Assembly (NCBI GenBank): GCA_964537685.1
Contig: CAZICM010000015.1
Span: 62,001-126,000, forward strand
DNA: 64,000 bases
Origin: CAZICM01 sp964537685
Lineage (GTDB): Bacteria; Myxococcota_A; Polyangia; Polyangiales; Polyangiaceae
Direction of reading: 5' to 3'
In this document: positions 34,915 to 43,391 of the stretch, one piece after another
Numbering within the stretch: position 1 is the stretch's first letter
Layout: each line of letters begins with the position of its first letter
Made by a program: the position numbers and the translations under genes
Notes under the pieces: generated by a model
Told to the model about the DNA's origin: nothing
What the model saw: the letters and a program-made list of their open reading frames with translations, nothing else
Database searches by the model: none

Positions 34915-37278
34915 ATGAACGCGTCCCAAAGCTCCGCCGAATCAAAGCCCGAAGCCTCCGATGCGGGGACTTCCATTCATCCGCATGAACCGTACATCCC
35001 CGCATCCAAAAGCCTGCCCGAGCTCACGGTGCGCGCTGTATTGCTGGGCGCGGTGCTCGGCGTGATCTTCGCCGCCAGCTCGGTGTATTTGGCGCTTAAA
35101 GTCGGATTGACCGTCTCGGCATCCATTCCCATCGCCGTTCTATCGATCACGATTTTCCGAGCCTTTGGACGCGCGAGCATTCTTGAAAACAACATCGTCC
35201 AAACGACCGGATCGGCGGGCGAATCCATTGCGGCGGGCGTCGCCTTCACGCTGCCTTCGCTCTTGATCATGGGCTACGATCTCGCGGCCGGAAAAGTGCT
35301 TGTTATCTCGGTGCTCGGCGGCCTGCTCGGCGTTCTGATGATGATTCCCTTAAGGCACGGACTCATTGTCGAGGAACACAAAAAGCTCACCTATCCAGAA
35401 GGCACGGCCTGCGCCGATGTATTGATTGTGGGCGAGACGGGCGGCACCAATGCCAAAACGGTGTTCGCGGGTTTCGGGCTTGGATTTATTTACAAATTGC
35501 TTGGCGATTTGATGAGATTGTTTCAAATGGAGCCCCACGCCAAGCTGGGCGGTTTTAAGGGGGCGAGCATTGGAGGCGAGCTTTCTCCGGAAATGCTCGG
35601 CGTCGGTTATATTATCGGCCCCCGCACGGCGGCGATCATGATGGCGGGCGGCGTGCTCGCTTATTTAATTTTAATTCCAATGATCGCCTTTTTCGGCGAC
35701 GCGCTGACCACGCCTATATTCCCCGCGACCACGCTGATCCGCGACATGTCGCCCAATGAAATCCGGAGCAAATATGTTTTGTATATCGGCGCCGGCGCGG
35801 TTGCGACGGGCGGATTTGTAAGCCTGGCCCGGGCGCTGCCCACCATTATCAAAGCCTTTAGAAGCGGCTTAAAAAATATTCGCTTGGGCTCGGCAAAAAC
35901 CGGCGCTCAAAGCGTACCCCGCACCGAACAAGACCTGCCCCTCAATATCGTTATTTTTGGATCGCTCGGCCTACTGATTCTCATCTGGCTCGCGCCGATG
36001 CTTCAGATTTCGTTTGTATCGGCCGTGCTCATTATGTTTTTTGGATTTTTCTTCGTCACCGTTTCGTCGCGCATTACGGGCGAAATCGGCTCTTCATCGA
36101 ATCCGATTTCCGGCATGACGGTGGCGACGCTGCTCATCACCTGTTTGCTCTTTTTGGCGATGGGCTGGGTGGGCGTGGAATACCGGGCCATGGCGCTTGG
36201 AACGGCCGCTATTGTTTGCACGGCAGCCTCCAATGCGGGCGCGACGAGCCAAGATTTAAAGACCGGCTTTTTGGTCGGCGCAACGCCTAAATATCAGCAA
36301 ATCGCCCTGCTTGTCGGCGTGCTCACGAGCGCTGTTTTTATCGGCTACACGCTTCTTTCGCTCAACAGCTCGTATACGACCACCGCGGCAGAACAATATC
36401 CGATGCCCATGCCCGCCGCGAATATCACCCAAGATAAAATGCAAGCGCCGGATGGTCAATCTTATCGTATTGCATTTATGTCGGAATCGGGAGGCCAAAT
36501 ACCCCAAGGCAAATATCTCGTCGACGAAGCGGGTTCCATTGCTTATGTGATCGATCCTGGCATCGGCGGGCGCGTTCCTTACACCTCGGAGAAATTGGAT
36601 GGCAATACAAGTGTACCCGCAGGGGCAGCCGCCAAAGGCAAGGCGCTGGGACCCGATCGTAAAGAATACTCACTCGTTGAAATTGGCACCGGAGCCGGCA
36701 TTGCCCAGGGACGCTATTTGGCCGACGGCGAAAAGCTTGTTTATTACCAAAAAGAAGTCAAAAAGCTCGATGCGCCCAAAGCCAGCCTTTTTGCTTTGAT
36801 TATCGATGGAATTCTCACCCGCAAATTGCCATGGAGCCTGGTGCTGGTGGGTGTGATGCTCGCCATTATGATGGAATTGTGCGGCGTGGCTTCTTTGCCT
36901 TTTGCCGTTGGGGTTTATTTACCCGTATCCACATCGGTGCCTATTTTTCTGGGCGGCATTGTCCGGTATTTGGTCGATAAAAAGCGCGGCGGTTCCGAAG
37001 CCGAGGCCGAATTTAGTCCCGGCACGCTGCTCAGCTCGGGCTTAATCGCCGGAGGCGCCATCGCGGGCCTTGTAAAAGCGGGTATCGCGGGGGCGGGCAA
37101 AGAAAGCGTATTTGATTTCAGCCGCGTGGTCGCCACTATTTCAGAAAGCAATCTATCGGGTGTGTTTATGTTTGGCCTCTTGTTTATCGCCCTGTATTTC
37201 GCGGGCGTGCGCGGAGGATCGGCTGTGGCCCAAGCCGATGCGCCCGCCCAGGAAAAGAAAGGCGGCAGTGGTGCTTAG
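34915..37278 (+). CDS. OPT-family oligopeptide/metal-chelate transporter with soluble insertion
   Basis: A 787-residue inner-membrane transporter. ATG 34915 gives MNASQSSAES and a short cytoplasmic leader. Family signatures include AVLGVIFAASSVYLALKVGL, NNIVQTTGSAGESIAAGVAF, FGFFFVTVSSRITGEIGSSS and SNAGATSQDLKTGFLVGATP. About 15 hydrophobic helices are visible. Between helices at about 510-640 there is an extracytoplasmic or cytoplasmic insertion with two similar units (SYRIAFMSESGGQIPQGKYL and EYSLVEIGTGAGIAQGRYLA). OPT proteins import peptides or iron-peptide complexes. The last bases overlap the start of a TonB-dependent receptor. Confidence 0.9.
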   Translation: MNASQSSAESKPEASDAGTSIHPHEPYIPASKSLPELTVRAVLLGAVLGVIFAASSVYLALKVGLTVSASIPIAVLSITIFRAFGRASILENNIVQTTGSAGESIAAGVAFTLPSLLIMGYDLAAGKVLVISVLGGLLGVLMMIPLRHGLIVEEHKKLTYPEGTACADVLIVGETGGTNAKTVFAGFGLGFIYKLLGDLMRLFQMEPHAKLGGFKGASIGGELSPEMLGVGYIIGPRTAAIMMAGGVLAYLILIPMIAFFGDALTTPIFPATTLIRDMSPNEIRSKYVLYIGAGAVATGGFVSLARALPTIIKAFRSGLKNIRLGSAKTGAQSVPRTEQDLPLNIVIFGSLGLLILIWLAPMLQISFVSAVLIMFFGFFFVTVSSRITGEIGSSSNPISGMTVATLLITCLLFLAMGWVGVEYRAMALGTAAIVCTAASNAGATSQDLKTGFLVGATPKYQQIALLVGVLTSAVFIGYTLLSLNSSYTTTAAEQYPMPMPAANITQDKMQAPDGQSYRIAFMSESGGQIPQGKYLVDEAGSIAYVIDPGIGGRVPYTSEKLDGNTSVPAGAAAKGKALGPDRKEYSLVEIGTGAGIAQGRYLADGEKLVYYQKEVKKLDAPKASLFALIIDGILTRKLPWSLVLVGVMLAIMMELCGVASLPFAVGVYLPVSTSVPIFLGGIVRYLVDKKRGGSEAEAEFSPGTLLSSGLIAGGAIAGLVKAGIAGAGKESVFDFSRVVATISESNLSGVFMFGLLFIALYFAGVRGGSAVAQADAPAQEKKGGSGA

Positions 37279-39502
37279 GCGGCCAATATCATCGTATGTT
37301 TGCATTTCAAAAATCCTGGCCATTGCCTTTATTTCGTCCGGATTGCTAATCAATTCATTGGTAATGGCCCAGCCTAATGCCGGGGATCAAAGCGCTGAAA
37401 CCAAAATCGATCCCGCATTGCCCGGAATGATCGGCACAACCACGGTCATTTCAGCCTCGGAACTCGATCGCTATGGCATGCGCACGGCTGCGGAAGCCAT
37501 TGAATTTCTATCGCTGGGCATGACGGCCACCCAGCCCCTTCACGCTTCTGAACTTGGAGCCCGGGGTGTCCTCCTGAGCGGCGATGGAGGCGGGCATGTA
37601 TTGATCGCGGTGGATGGCCACGGCGTCAATGAAGCTTGGCGGGGCTCGGCTTATGCCGATCGCGGATTGGCCATTCCTTTGGAGTTAATCGAGCGCATTG
37701 AAATCACGCTGGGCCCCGGTTCTGTGCGCTATGGGAATCACGCCGTTTTGGGTGTCGTCAATGTTATCACCAAGCGTGCCAAACAATTTCCGGGTGTGCA
37801 TTTAATCGTAGAAAGCGAGCTCGTGAAATCGATCCGGGGCGCTGCGGGAGCCGGCGTCGAATTTAATTTTGCCGGCCGCGATGGAGAATTTGTTTTAGAA
37901 GTCGATTATTTTTCGCAAGGCGGGCAAAATTATATATTTGGTCCACAAAACTATGGTATTGATTCCATCAGCGGCGAACCCAAGCGATTTTCCGAGCAGG
38001 GAAACGCCGCGGGCATTTGGGGAGGCGTTCAGGAAAGGCCCTATTCCATAAGGGTTCCATCGGTCAGCGCATTCATACGGTGGGGCGATATTGAATTTCG
38101 CGCCCGGGCCAATTCTTATTTCCGGGATTCGCCCTATATCAGCCCCATTGCTCAATTGCATGCGAATGAAGACGACACCAATCGCAACGAATTGGATGAA
38201 CTTTTATCGGTCGATTTACGCTATCAAAGGCAAATCGCTGAAGCCTGGACGCTATGGGGCCGGCTTTATGGAGATTTCTATGGTTTTACCCGGAGCGGCA
38301 CATCGTCCGCCTTGGAGGATTGCTATCCCGATCAAACCAGCGGCTGCCGGCGCGTTTTAGGATCGCGCTCCCGCTGGGGCGGCCTGGAAGCGCAGGCGTT
38401 TTATCGCTGGGATCAACAATCCCGGCACAGGCTTATGCTGGGATTGGACCTAACGGGCGTTTATGCTCAGTCGGCGCTTGAACTCCGCGATATTGCTGCT
38501 GATATTGCCGATGCTTCCCGGTCTGTCAAGAGCGGCGAGGCAGAACAATCCACCACATCGCTCATCCTCTTTGCAGAACAGCGCAGTTTCATATCGGATT
38601 GGGCGACCCTGTATGCCGGGCTTCGGGCGGATTTTATTTCGACGGCAGGCGCGCATCTATCGCCAAGGGCGGAGATTGGCGTCAATCTATGGGAGGGGGC
38701 ATGGTTAAAGACGACATATACCGAGGCATTTCATCCGGCGAGTGTATTTGCAAAGAGCCATGCCGATCCCCGGGCGATGATTCCCACACCCGGTTTAGAG
38801 GCCGAAACCGTTCGTTCGGTGGAATTATCCATGGAGCAAAACTACGGGCGTCAGCGGGCTTATGTGGGGGCATACCGCTCTTTTTGGGATCAGCCCCAGG
38901 TTTTTTCGGCGCTGACAGACGAAGAATTTGATGAAGCATCGGGATCTGGTCAATGGATGGGGGCAAAAAGCCCTACGGGCGCATATCGATTTAGGAACGC
39001 CGCTTCTCTTGAGCAATGGGGCCTATTGGCATCCTATGAAGCGAATGCGATGGCTAAAAGGCTTCAATTTGGGGCGAAGCTGACGAGGGCCTACACGCGG
39101 CTGGATGAAGGCAAGGGGTGGGGAGCGCTGCCCGTGACCGTGAGTCCGCAGCTCTTTGGAAACGCGCGAATTTCCTATCGATTTGACGCGCCTTATCCTA
39201 CGGTATCGATGGCGGCGGGGTTTTCGGGGCCGGCCCCCGCGGATAGGGCTTTTGATGGGGGATTTGAATCCAATCGATGGACTTCATCCCGGGCCAATCT
39301 TCGGCTGACCGCGTTGGGGTATTTGCCATGGGTTCGTGGTTTAAGCTATAGGATAAGCGTAAATGTAGGATTAGGGGACAATTTGCCTTATGTGATTGGC
39401 CCTGTTCAAAGGGCGACGCCGCTGGAAGAGAATGCAGAGCTTGCGCCCGTGGAGCGCTTTCGGGTGGCGGCGGCGCTGCGCTATGATTTGATGCAGAATT
39501 GA
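37268..39502 (+). CDS. TonB-dependent outer-membrane receptor
   Basis: About 744 residues. Start GTG 37268 (or GTG 37271) inside the end of the OPT gene follows AAAGG; a signal peptide follows (ILAIAFISSGLLINSLVMAQ). The plug domain shows IGTTTVISASELDRYGMRTA, GVLLSGDGGGHVLIAVDGHG and ERIEITLGPGSVRYGNHAVL. The remaining 550 residues are beta-strand-like with aromatic girdles. The terminal residue pattern RYDLMQN lacks an aromatic last residue, slightly atypical. Coupling to the OPT gene suggests peptide or siderophore-peptide import across both membranes. Confidence 0.85.
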   Translation: MVLRRPISSYVCISKILAIAFISSGLLINSLVMAQPNAGDQSAETKIDPALPGMIGTTTVISASELDRYGMRTAAEAIEFLSLGMTATQPLHASELGARGVLLSGDGGGHVLIAVDGHGVNEAWRGSAYADRGLAIPLELIERIEITLGPGSVRYGNHAVLGVVNVITKRAKQFPGVHLIVESELVKSIRGAAGAGVEFNFAGRDGEFVLEVDYFSQGGQNYIFGPQNYGIDSISGEPKRFSEQGNAAGIWGGVQERPYSIRVPSVSAFIRWGDIEFRARANSYFRDSPYISPIAQLHANEDDTNRNELDELLSVDLRYQRQIAEAWTLWGRLYGDFYGFTRSGTSSALEDCYPDQTSGCRRVLGSRSRWGGLEAQAFYRWDQQSRHRLMLGLDLTGVYAQSALELRDIAADIADASRSVKSGEAEQSTTSLILFAEQRSFISDWATLYAGLRADFISTAGAHLSPRAEIGVNLWEGAWLKTTYTEAFHPASVFAKSHADPRAMIPTPGLEAETVRSVELSMEQNYGRQRAYVGAYRSFWDQPQVFSALTDEEFDEASGSGQWMGAKSPTGAYRFRNAASLEQWGLLASYEANAMAKRLQFGAKLTRAYTRLDEGKGWGALPVTVSPQLFGNARISYRFDAPYPTVSMAAGFSGPAPADRAFDGGFESNRWTSSRANLRLTALGYLPWVRGLSYRISVNVGLGDNLPYVIGPVQRATPLEENAELAPVERFRVAAALRYDLMQN

Positions 39503-39531
39503 AGTGGGGGAGATGAATGCGATAAGAAACG

Positions 39532-39927
39532 TCAAGCGCGAATAGGAATGGTCCGGGGCTTTTGACCAGGAACCTTGGGCAAATGAATGCGCAATACCCC
39601 ATTCGCAAGCTCCGCGCTTATCTGATCCATTGCAATTCCATGCGGTAGCCTGAAGGTGCGCTTAAAATCAAAGGTGCCTACTTCTGCCGCCAATGACTTG
39701 CCCCCACTTTCAAGATCCGAGCGCTTGCCCTCCAAGGTCAGCTCCATTTTCTCGAGATCGAGCTTGAGTCCAGACGGCGCCACACCGGGCATATCCGCAA
39801 TTAACAAAAGCTCGTCTTTGTTTTCATAAATATCCACGGCGGGCGCAACATTGGGACGCTCATCCAGCGTCTCCGCCTGGGCCTGCTGGGGCTTCTTCAT
39901 TTCCGAAGTTGTATTCGCTGTGCTCAT
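39532..39927 (-). CDS. Small heat-shock protein (Hsp20/alpha-crystallin)
   Basis: A 131-residue ATP-independent chaperone. ATG 39927 follows AAGGAG at good spacing. The alpha-crystallin domain runs from VDIYENKDELLLIADMPGV through LTLEGKR to FKRTFRLPHGIAMDQI and the ANGVLRIHLPK strand. The C-terminal RTIPIRA carries the IxI-type anchor used in oligomer formation. It shares strand and promoter region with a second Hsp20 just upstream. Confidence 0.93.
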   Translation of the reverse strand: MSTANTTSEMKKPQQAQAETLDERPNVAPAVDIYENKDELLLIADMPGVAPSGLKLDLEKMELTLEGKRSDLESGGKSLAAEVGTFDFKRTFRLPHGIAMDQISAELANGVLRIHLPKVPGQKPRTIPIRA

Positions 39928-39986
39928 AAAATACACTCCTTCAATTCGATGAGATTTGTTTGTATTTCACTGTATTGTTAGGCCAT

Positions 39987-40433
39987 CTATCCGGCGGTGA
40001 TGGCGATTTTCTTCGGCTGGGCTTCCGGCACTTTGGGCATGGTGACGCTGAGAATCCCGTGTTTAACCGTTGCCGAGCATTTCTCCGCGTCCACTTTGCA
40101 GGGAAGCGTTAGGCTCCTCGAGAACCGAAACGATGACCGTTCGCGGCGGTGCACCGAATAACCTTCGGGGGTCTCCGCCAGGCGCCTTCCGCTGATCGTG
40201 AGCACATCGCCGTCCAGGCTTAGTTGAATGTCTTTTTCTGTTAAGCCCGGCACCTCGCCCTTGAGCACAAGGGCTTCCGGAGTGTCGTACACATTCAATC
40301 GAGGTTGCGACGATGCTCCGATAATATCGTTGTAACGGCCAGACTCATAGTCACCAAAGAAGTGATCCATGCGCCGGCGCAATTGATCCATCAATGCAAA
40401 GGTATTATCAAAATCTTGAAACCGTGAAAGCAT
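39987..40433 (-). CDS. Small heat-shock protein (Hsp20/alpha-crystallin), second copy
   Basis: A 148-residue Hsp20. ATG 40433 is preceded by GGAGGGAG, deciding the start over an upstream codon. The alpha-crystallin core includes LNVYDTPEALVLKGEVPGLT, LTISGRR, SFRFSRSLTLPCKVDAEKCS and VKHGILSVTMPK; the tail KKIAITAG has the IxI anchor. Upstream gene of the sHsp pair, 59 bases before the second gene; the two probably form hetero-oligomers. Confidence 0.93.
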   Translation of the reverse strand: MLSRFQDFDNTFALMDQLRRRMDHFFGDYESGRYNDIIGASSQPRLNVYDTPEALVLKGEVPGLTEKDIQLSLDGDVLTISGRRLAETPEGYSVHRRERSSFRFSRSLTLPCKVDAEKCSATVKHGILSVTMPKVPEAQPKKIAITAG

Positions 40434-40574
40434 GGCTCTCCCTCCAGCAGGCGATGCGCACACCACGATTGTATTCGCGGATGCATGGCATCGCGTGCCA
40501 ATCCATTAAAAATATCGATGAACGCAAACCTGGGGCGCCGAGGTGTTGGATGGGCGCCGTCTCGATTTGCCCGG

Positions 40575-40604
40575 CCAATATTTTGTCGCTTGGTGTTCTG
40601 TCAA
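40575..40604 (-). promoter_or_regulatory. Candidate sigma-70-type promoter for the Hsp20 pair
   Basis: On the minus strand TTGACA (40604-40599), an 18-base spacer and TATTGG (40580-40575) lie about 140 bases before ATG 40433. The -35 box is perfect, the -10 box is 4/6. No CIRCE operator was seen in the 235-base gap. Confidence 0.35.
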
Positions 40605-40668
40605 GGCGGGCTCGAAACATTTTTTTGATGAAGGGTTTTTGGGGGTTTTCGATTTGGCATGGTAGACC

Positions 40669-41580
40669 TTGTTTGTGCTGCTTTCTCCGCGTGTTCAATG
40701 TGTTTGCGCCGGGTTTTTGGCTGTCTTGGGGCTTGTCGCCTGCGGGGTGAATTCCCAATCCCAACTCGAACATGTCGATGTCCAAGCTCAGGCGTCCCCG
40801 CCCTCGGCGCCGCCGGCCAGTGCCAGCCTCCCCGCTGAGGATATTTCGGAGCCTCAAGAAAAGAAAACCTCGGATTCGAAGATGTGCCCCGCCGATATGG
40901 TGGTGGTGGCTGGTCAATATTGTTTAACCCCGGAACATCATTGTATTGATCCAGAAGGCGGCCCCTCCGGCGGACAAGAAGGCCCAAATCATTGTCAGCG
41001 CTATGCCGAGCCGGTGTCGTGTTTTGATGCCCGGAGAAAAGCGATGCGTTTTTGCATGGATCGCTTTGAGTGGCCCAATCAGAAAGGCGCCATGCCGATG
41101 GTATTGGTTTCTTGGCAAGATGCCGGGGATCTTTGTCAATCGGTGAACAAGCGCTTGTGCACCGAGGAGGAATTTAATTTTGCCTGCGAGGGGGAGGAAA
41201 TGCGGCCTTTTGTGTACGGTTTCGCGCGCGATCCCCAGCAATGCAATTTCGATAAACCCTATCGGAAGCGGACGTTTACGTTTTTGCCGTGGGGGATGTG
41301 TTTGGCCGATCCCGATTGCCGCGATGCCTTTCAGGCCATCGATCAGCGCATGGCTTCGGGAACGATGCCCAATTGCCGTTCGGATCACGGTGTGATGGAT
41401 CTGATCGGCAATGTGAATGAATGGGTGTTTTTGCCTCAGAATCAAGCGCCCCGAAGGTCGGGCATCAAAGGCGGCTGGTGGGGGCCGGTGCGCAATCGCT
41501 GCCGTCCGACCGTGACCTTTCATGACGAGGGCGATTTTGGTTATGAGGTCGGCTTCCGCTGTTGTGCTGATCCGAAATAA
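40669..41580 (+). CDS. FGE-sulfatase-fold (SUMF1-like) lipoprotein
   Basis: About 303 residues from TTG 40669 (GTG 40675 possible). The signal ends VLGLVACGV. After an Ala/Ser/Pro linker the domain opens with PADMVVVAGQYCLTP and shows PMVLVSWQDAGDLCQSVNKR, LCTEEEFNFACEGEE, GVMDLIGNVNEWV, GIKGGWWGPVRNRCRPT and GYEVGFRCCAD, which is the formylglycine-generating-enzyme fold. The paired active-site cysteines of true FGE (upstream of the RxRC motif) are not visible; GGWWGPVRNRC replaces them. It is more likely a surface protein using the fold for binding. Next gene is a kinase. Confidence 0.8.
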   Translation: MFVLLSPRVQCVCAGFLAVLGLVACGVNSQSQLEHVDVQAQASPPSAPPASASLPAEDISEPQEKKTSDSKMCPADMVVVAGQYCLTPEHHCIDPEGGPSGGQEGPNHCQRYAEPVSCFDARRKAMRFCMDRFEWPNQKGAMPMVLVSWQDAGDLCQSVNKRLCTEEEFNFACEGEEMRPFVYGFARDPQQCNFDKPYRKRTFTFLPWGMCLADPDCRDAFQAIDQRMASGTMPNCRSDHGVMDLIGNVNEWVFLPQNQAPRRSGIKGGWWGPVRNRCRPTVTFHDEGDFGYEVGFRCCADPK

Positions 41581-41603
41581 TATTTGTTGTGTATGATGCC
41601 CGT

Positions 41604-43265
41604 ATGGGTATTACGCCGGGGGCGATCATCGCGGGACGCTACCGCGCCGATCGGAGGATCGGCGCAGGCGCCATGGGTGAGGTGTGGGCCGGCGAGAATG
41701 TGTCAGTCGGGTATAAGGTCGCCATTAAGGCGATGCTCGAGGCGCTGGGGGATGACGAGGAGGCCGTTACGCGCTTTAGGCGCGAGGCTTTTTTTCTAGG
41801 GCGTATCCGTAGCGATTTCGTTGCGCGCGTGCTGGATTTTGCCGAGGACCCCAAGGTGGGGCCTGTCTTGGTTTTGGATTTTATCGAGGGTGAGGCTCTG
41901 TCGGATTTGCTGCGGCGTTCGACGATTAGTGTCGAGGATGCGATTGAGCTCGGCTGTGATGTCGTGACCGGACTGTGCGATTTGCACAGGGCGAATATCG
42001 TTCACCGCGATCTCAAGCCCAGCAATATTATTTTGGAGCCCAGGGCCGATGGAGGCAGGCGAGCCATCATCGTGGATTTCGGTGTGAGCCGCTTTATGAA
42101 GGGTTCGGATGCCGATGATGAGCTGACCAATATTACGCGGGCCGATATGGCGCTCGGTACGCTGGAGTACATGGCGCCGGAGCAGATGCTCGATTCGCGA
42201 AATGTGACGGGGGCCTCGGATATTTATGCGGTGGGCGCGATGTTGTTCCGGGCCGTGGCGGGTAAACATGCATTTGGCAATTTGGCCGATGTGGAGCTGG
42301 CTCGGAATAAGCTGCTCAATGAAACGCCGCCTCTCGTTACAGGTAGAACCGATCCGGTCGCGAAGGGTTATGAGGACATTATTGGGAAGGCGCTGAGGCG
42401 AAAGCCTGCGGATCGGTATAAGCGGGCCGTCGAGTTTTTAGGCGATCTGCGGATGCTGCGGGAGCGGGCCAAGGTGCGCGCGAAAGAAGCACTGCGCTCG
42501 ATGCCAGAGCTCGTCGACGATGCGACGATGGATACCGTGACGCAGATACTTCCGATGGATATCGAGTTGTCGGCGTCGTTTCAGGTGGAGAGGCCGGCCG
42601 AGCTCAAGGAGCCTTCAAGCATTTCGGGCGGGCGTGCGAGTGCGCCTTCGCAGGTGGCTCCTCCGTCCGCGACGGTGAAGAGTGCGGGGATCGCTCAGGC
42701 TGTGCAGTCCGCCGAGGTGCCAGCCTCTTCTTCGGCCGCCCCGCAGCAGGTGCCAGCCTCTTCGGCCGCCCCGCAGGTGCCAGCCTCTTCCGCGCGCGCG
42801 GCTCAGCCGTCCTTGAGCTCGATCGATTTCGCTCCGCCTTTGCGCAAGGGCGTCTCGCCGCTGGTCGTTTTCTTGTTGGTGGCGCTGGCGTTTGGAGGCG
42901 GTGCGGCGCTGGGCGCGACGGTGCTTGCGCCTCCTCCGCTTCGGATTGAGCTTGCCCCGCCGTCCTCGGTTTCGTCCGTTGCCGCTGCTCCTTCCGCTTC
43001 GGCTGTCCCGGATGCGCAGGCAGGGGCCGCGGATGCAGGGGGTACTGTTCCCGGGGATGCGGGCGGCGCAGACGGCGGCGATGCCGGGGATGCAGGTCTT
43101 GATGCCGGTTTAGGTGCCAACCCATTCCGGGATGCGTCCACGCCTCAGGATGCCAGCACTACACCATTGGATTCAGGGCTTCCCTATCCTCGTCCAAACC
43201 CGCTCATCCCGCCCTCACCGGGAGGTGCGCTGCCCGGCGCCCCACTGCCCTCGCCATCCCGATAA
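41604..43265 (+). CDS. Hanks-type Ser/Thr protein kinase, membrane-anchored
   Basis: A 553-residue kinase (GTG 41589 could add five residues). Glycine loop is RIGAGAMGEVW, the VAIK lysine is KVAIKAM, catalytic loop IVHRDLKPSNII, metal site VDFGVSRF and APE region GTLEYMAPEQML. All key residues are present. After residue 300 comes a Ser/Ala/Pro linker with a tandem VPASSAAPQ repeat, one TM helix (PLVVFLLVALAFGGGAALGA) and an Asp/Ala/Gly-rich outer tail with proline-rich end. Typical of myxobacterial receptor kinases. It starts about 20 bases after the FGE-like gene. Confidence 0.95.
   Translation: MGITPGAIIAGRYRADRRIGAGAMGEVWAGENVSVGYKVAIKAMLEALGDDEEAVTRFRREAFFLGRIRSDFVARVLDFAEDPKVGPVLVLDFIEGEALSDLLRRSTISVEDAIELGCDVVTGLCDLHRANIVHRDLKPSNIILEPRADGGRRAIIVDFGVSRFMKGSDADDELTNITRADMALGTLEYMAPEQMLDSRNVTGASDIYAVGAMLFRAVAGKHAFGNLADVELARNKLLNETPPLVTGRTDPVAKGYEDIIGKALRRKPADRYKRAVEFLGDLRMLRERAKVRAKEALRSMPELVDDATMDTVTQILPMDIELSASFQVERPAELKEPSSISGGRASAPSQVAPPSATVKSAGIAQAVQSAEVPASSSAAPQQVPASSAAPQVPASSARAAQPSLSSIDFAPPLRKGVSPLVVFLLVALAFGGGAALGATVLAPPPLRIELAPPSSVSSVAAAPSASAVPDAQAGAADAGGTVPGDAGGADGGDAGDAGLDAGLGANPFRDASTPQDASTTPLDSGLPYPRPNPLIPPSPGGALPGAPLPSPSR
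42715..42791 (+). repeat. 27/33-bp tandem repeat in the kinase linker
   Basis: Copies of AGGTGCCAGCCTCTTC begin at 42715, 42748 and 42775; the first period is 33 bases, the second 27. They encode the VPASS-AAPQ linker between the kinase domain and TM helix. Both periods keep the reading frame, so spacer length can vary without loss of function. Confidence 0.85.
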
Positions 43266-43328
43266 AAAATAGTTGCTCACCATATCTTCTGGCTTTCATC
43301 CTTATGTATTGCTTTTCTATCATGAGAG

Positions 43329-43358
43329 CGCGCCCCACGGCGCGAACTCCCGCGCGGG
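43329..43358. repeat. Adjacent inverted repeats upstream of the choice-of-anchor lipoprotein
   Basis: CGCGCC-CCAC-GGCGCG (43329-43344) is a perfect 6-bp stem with a 4-base loop, and a second palindrome CCCGCGCGGG lies at 43349-43358. No T-run follows, so it is not a clear terminator. It could be an operator or the end of the upstream kinase transcript. Confidence 0.35.
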
Positions 43359-43391
43359 CAACGGGCGGACTTACTTTGAGGAGAAGGCGTT

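Noticed and set aside
40655..40672. Possible sigma-54 promoter (TGGCATG) before the FGE-like gene
   Set aside because: The GC dinucleotide is not at the required distance from GG.
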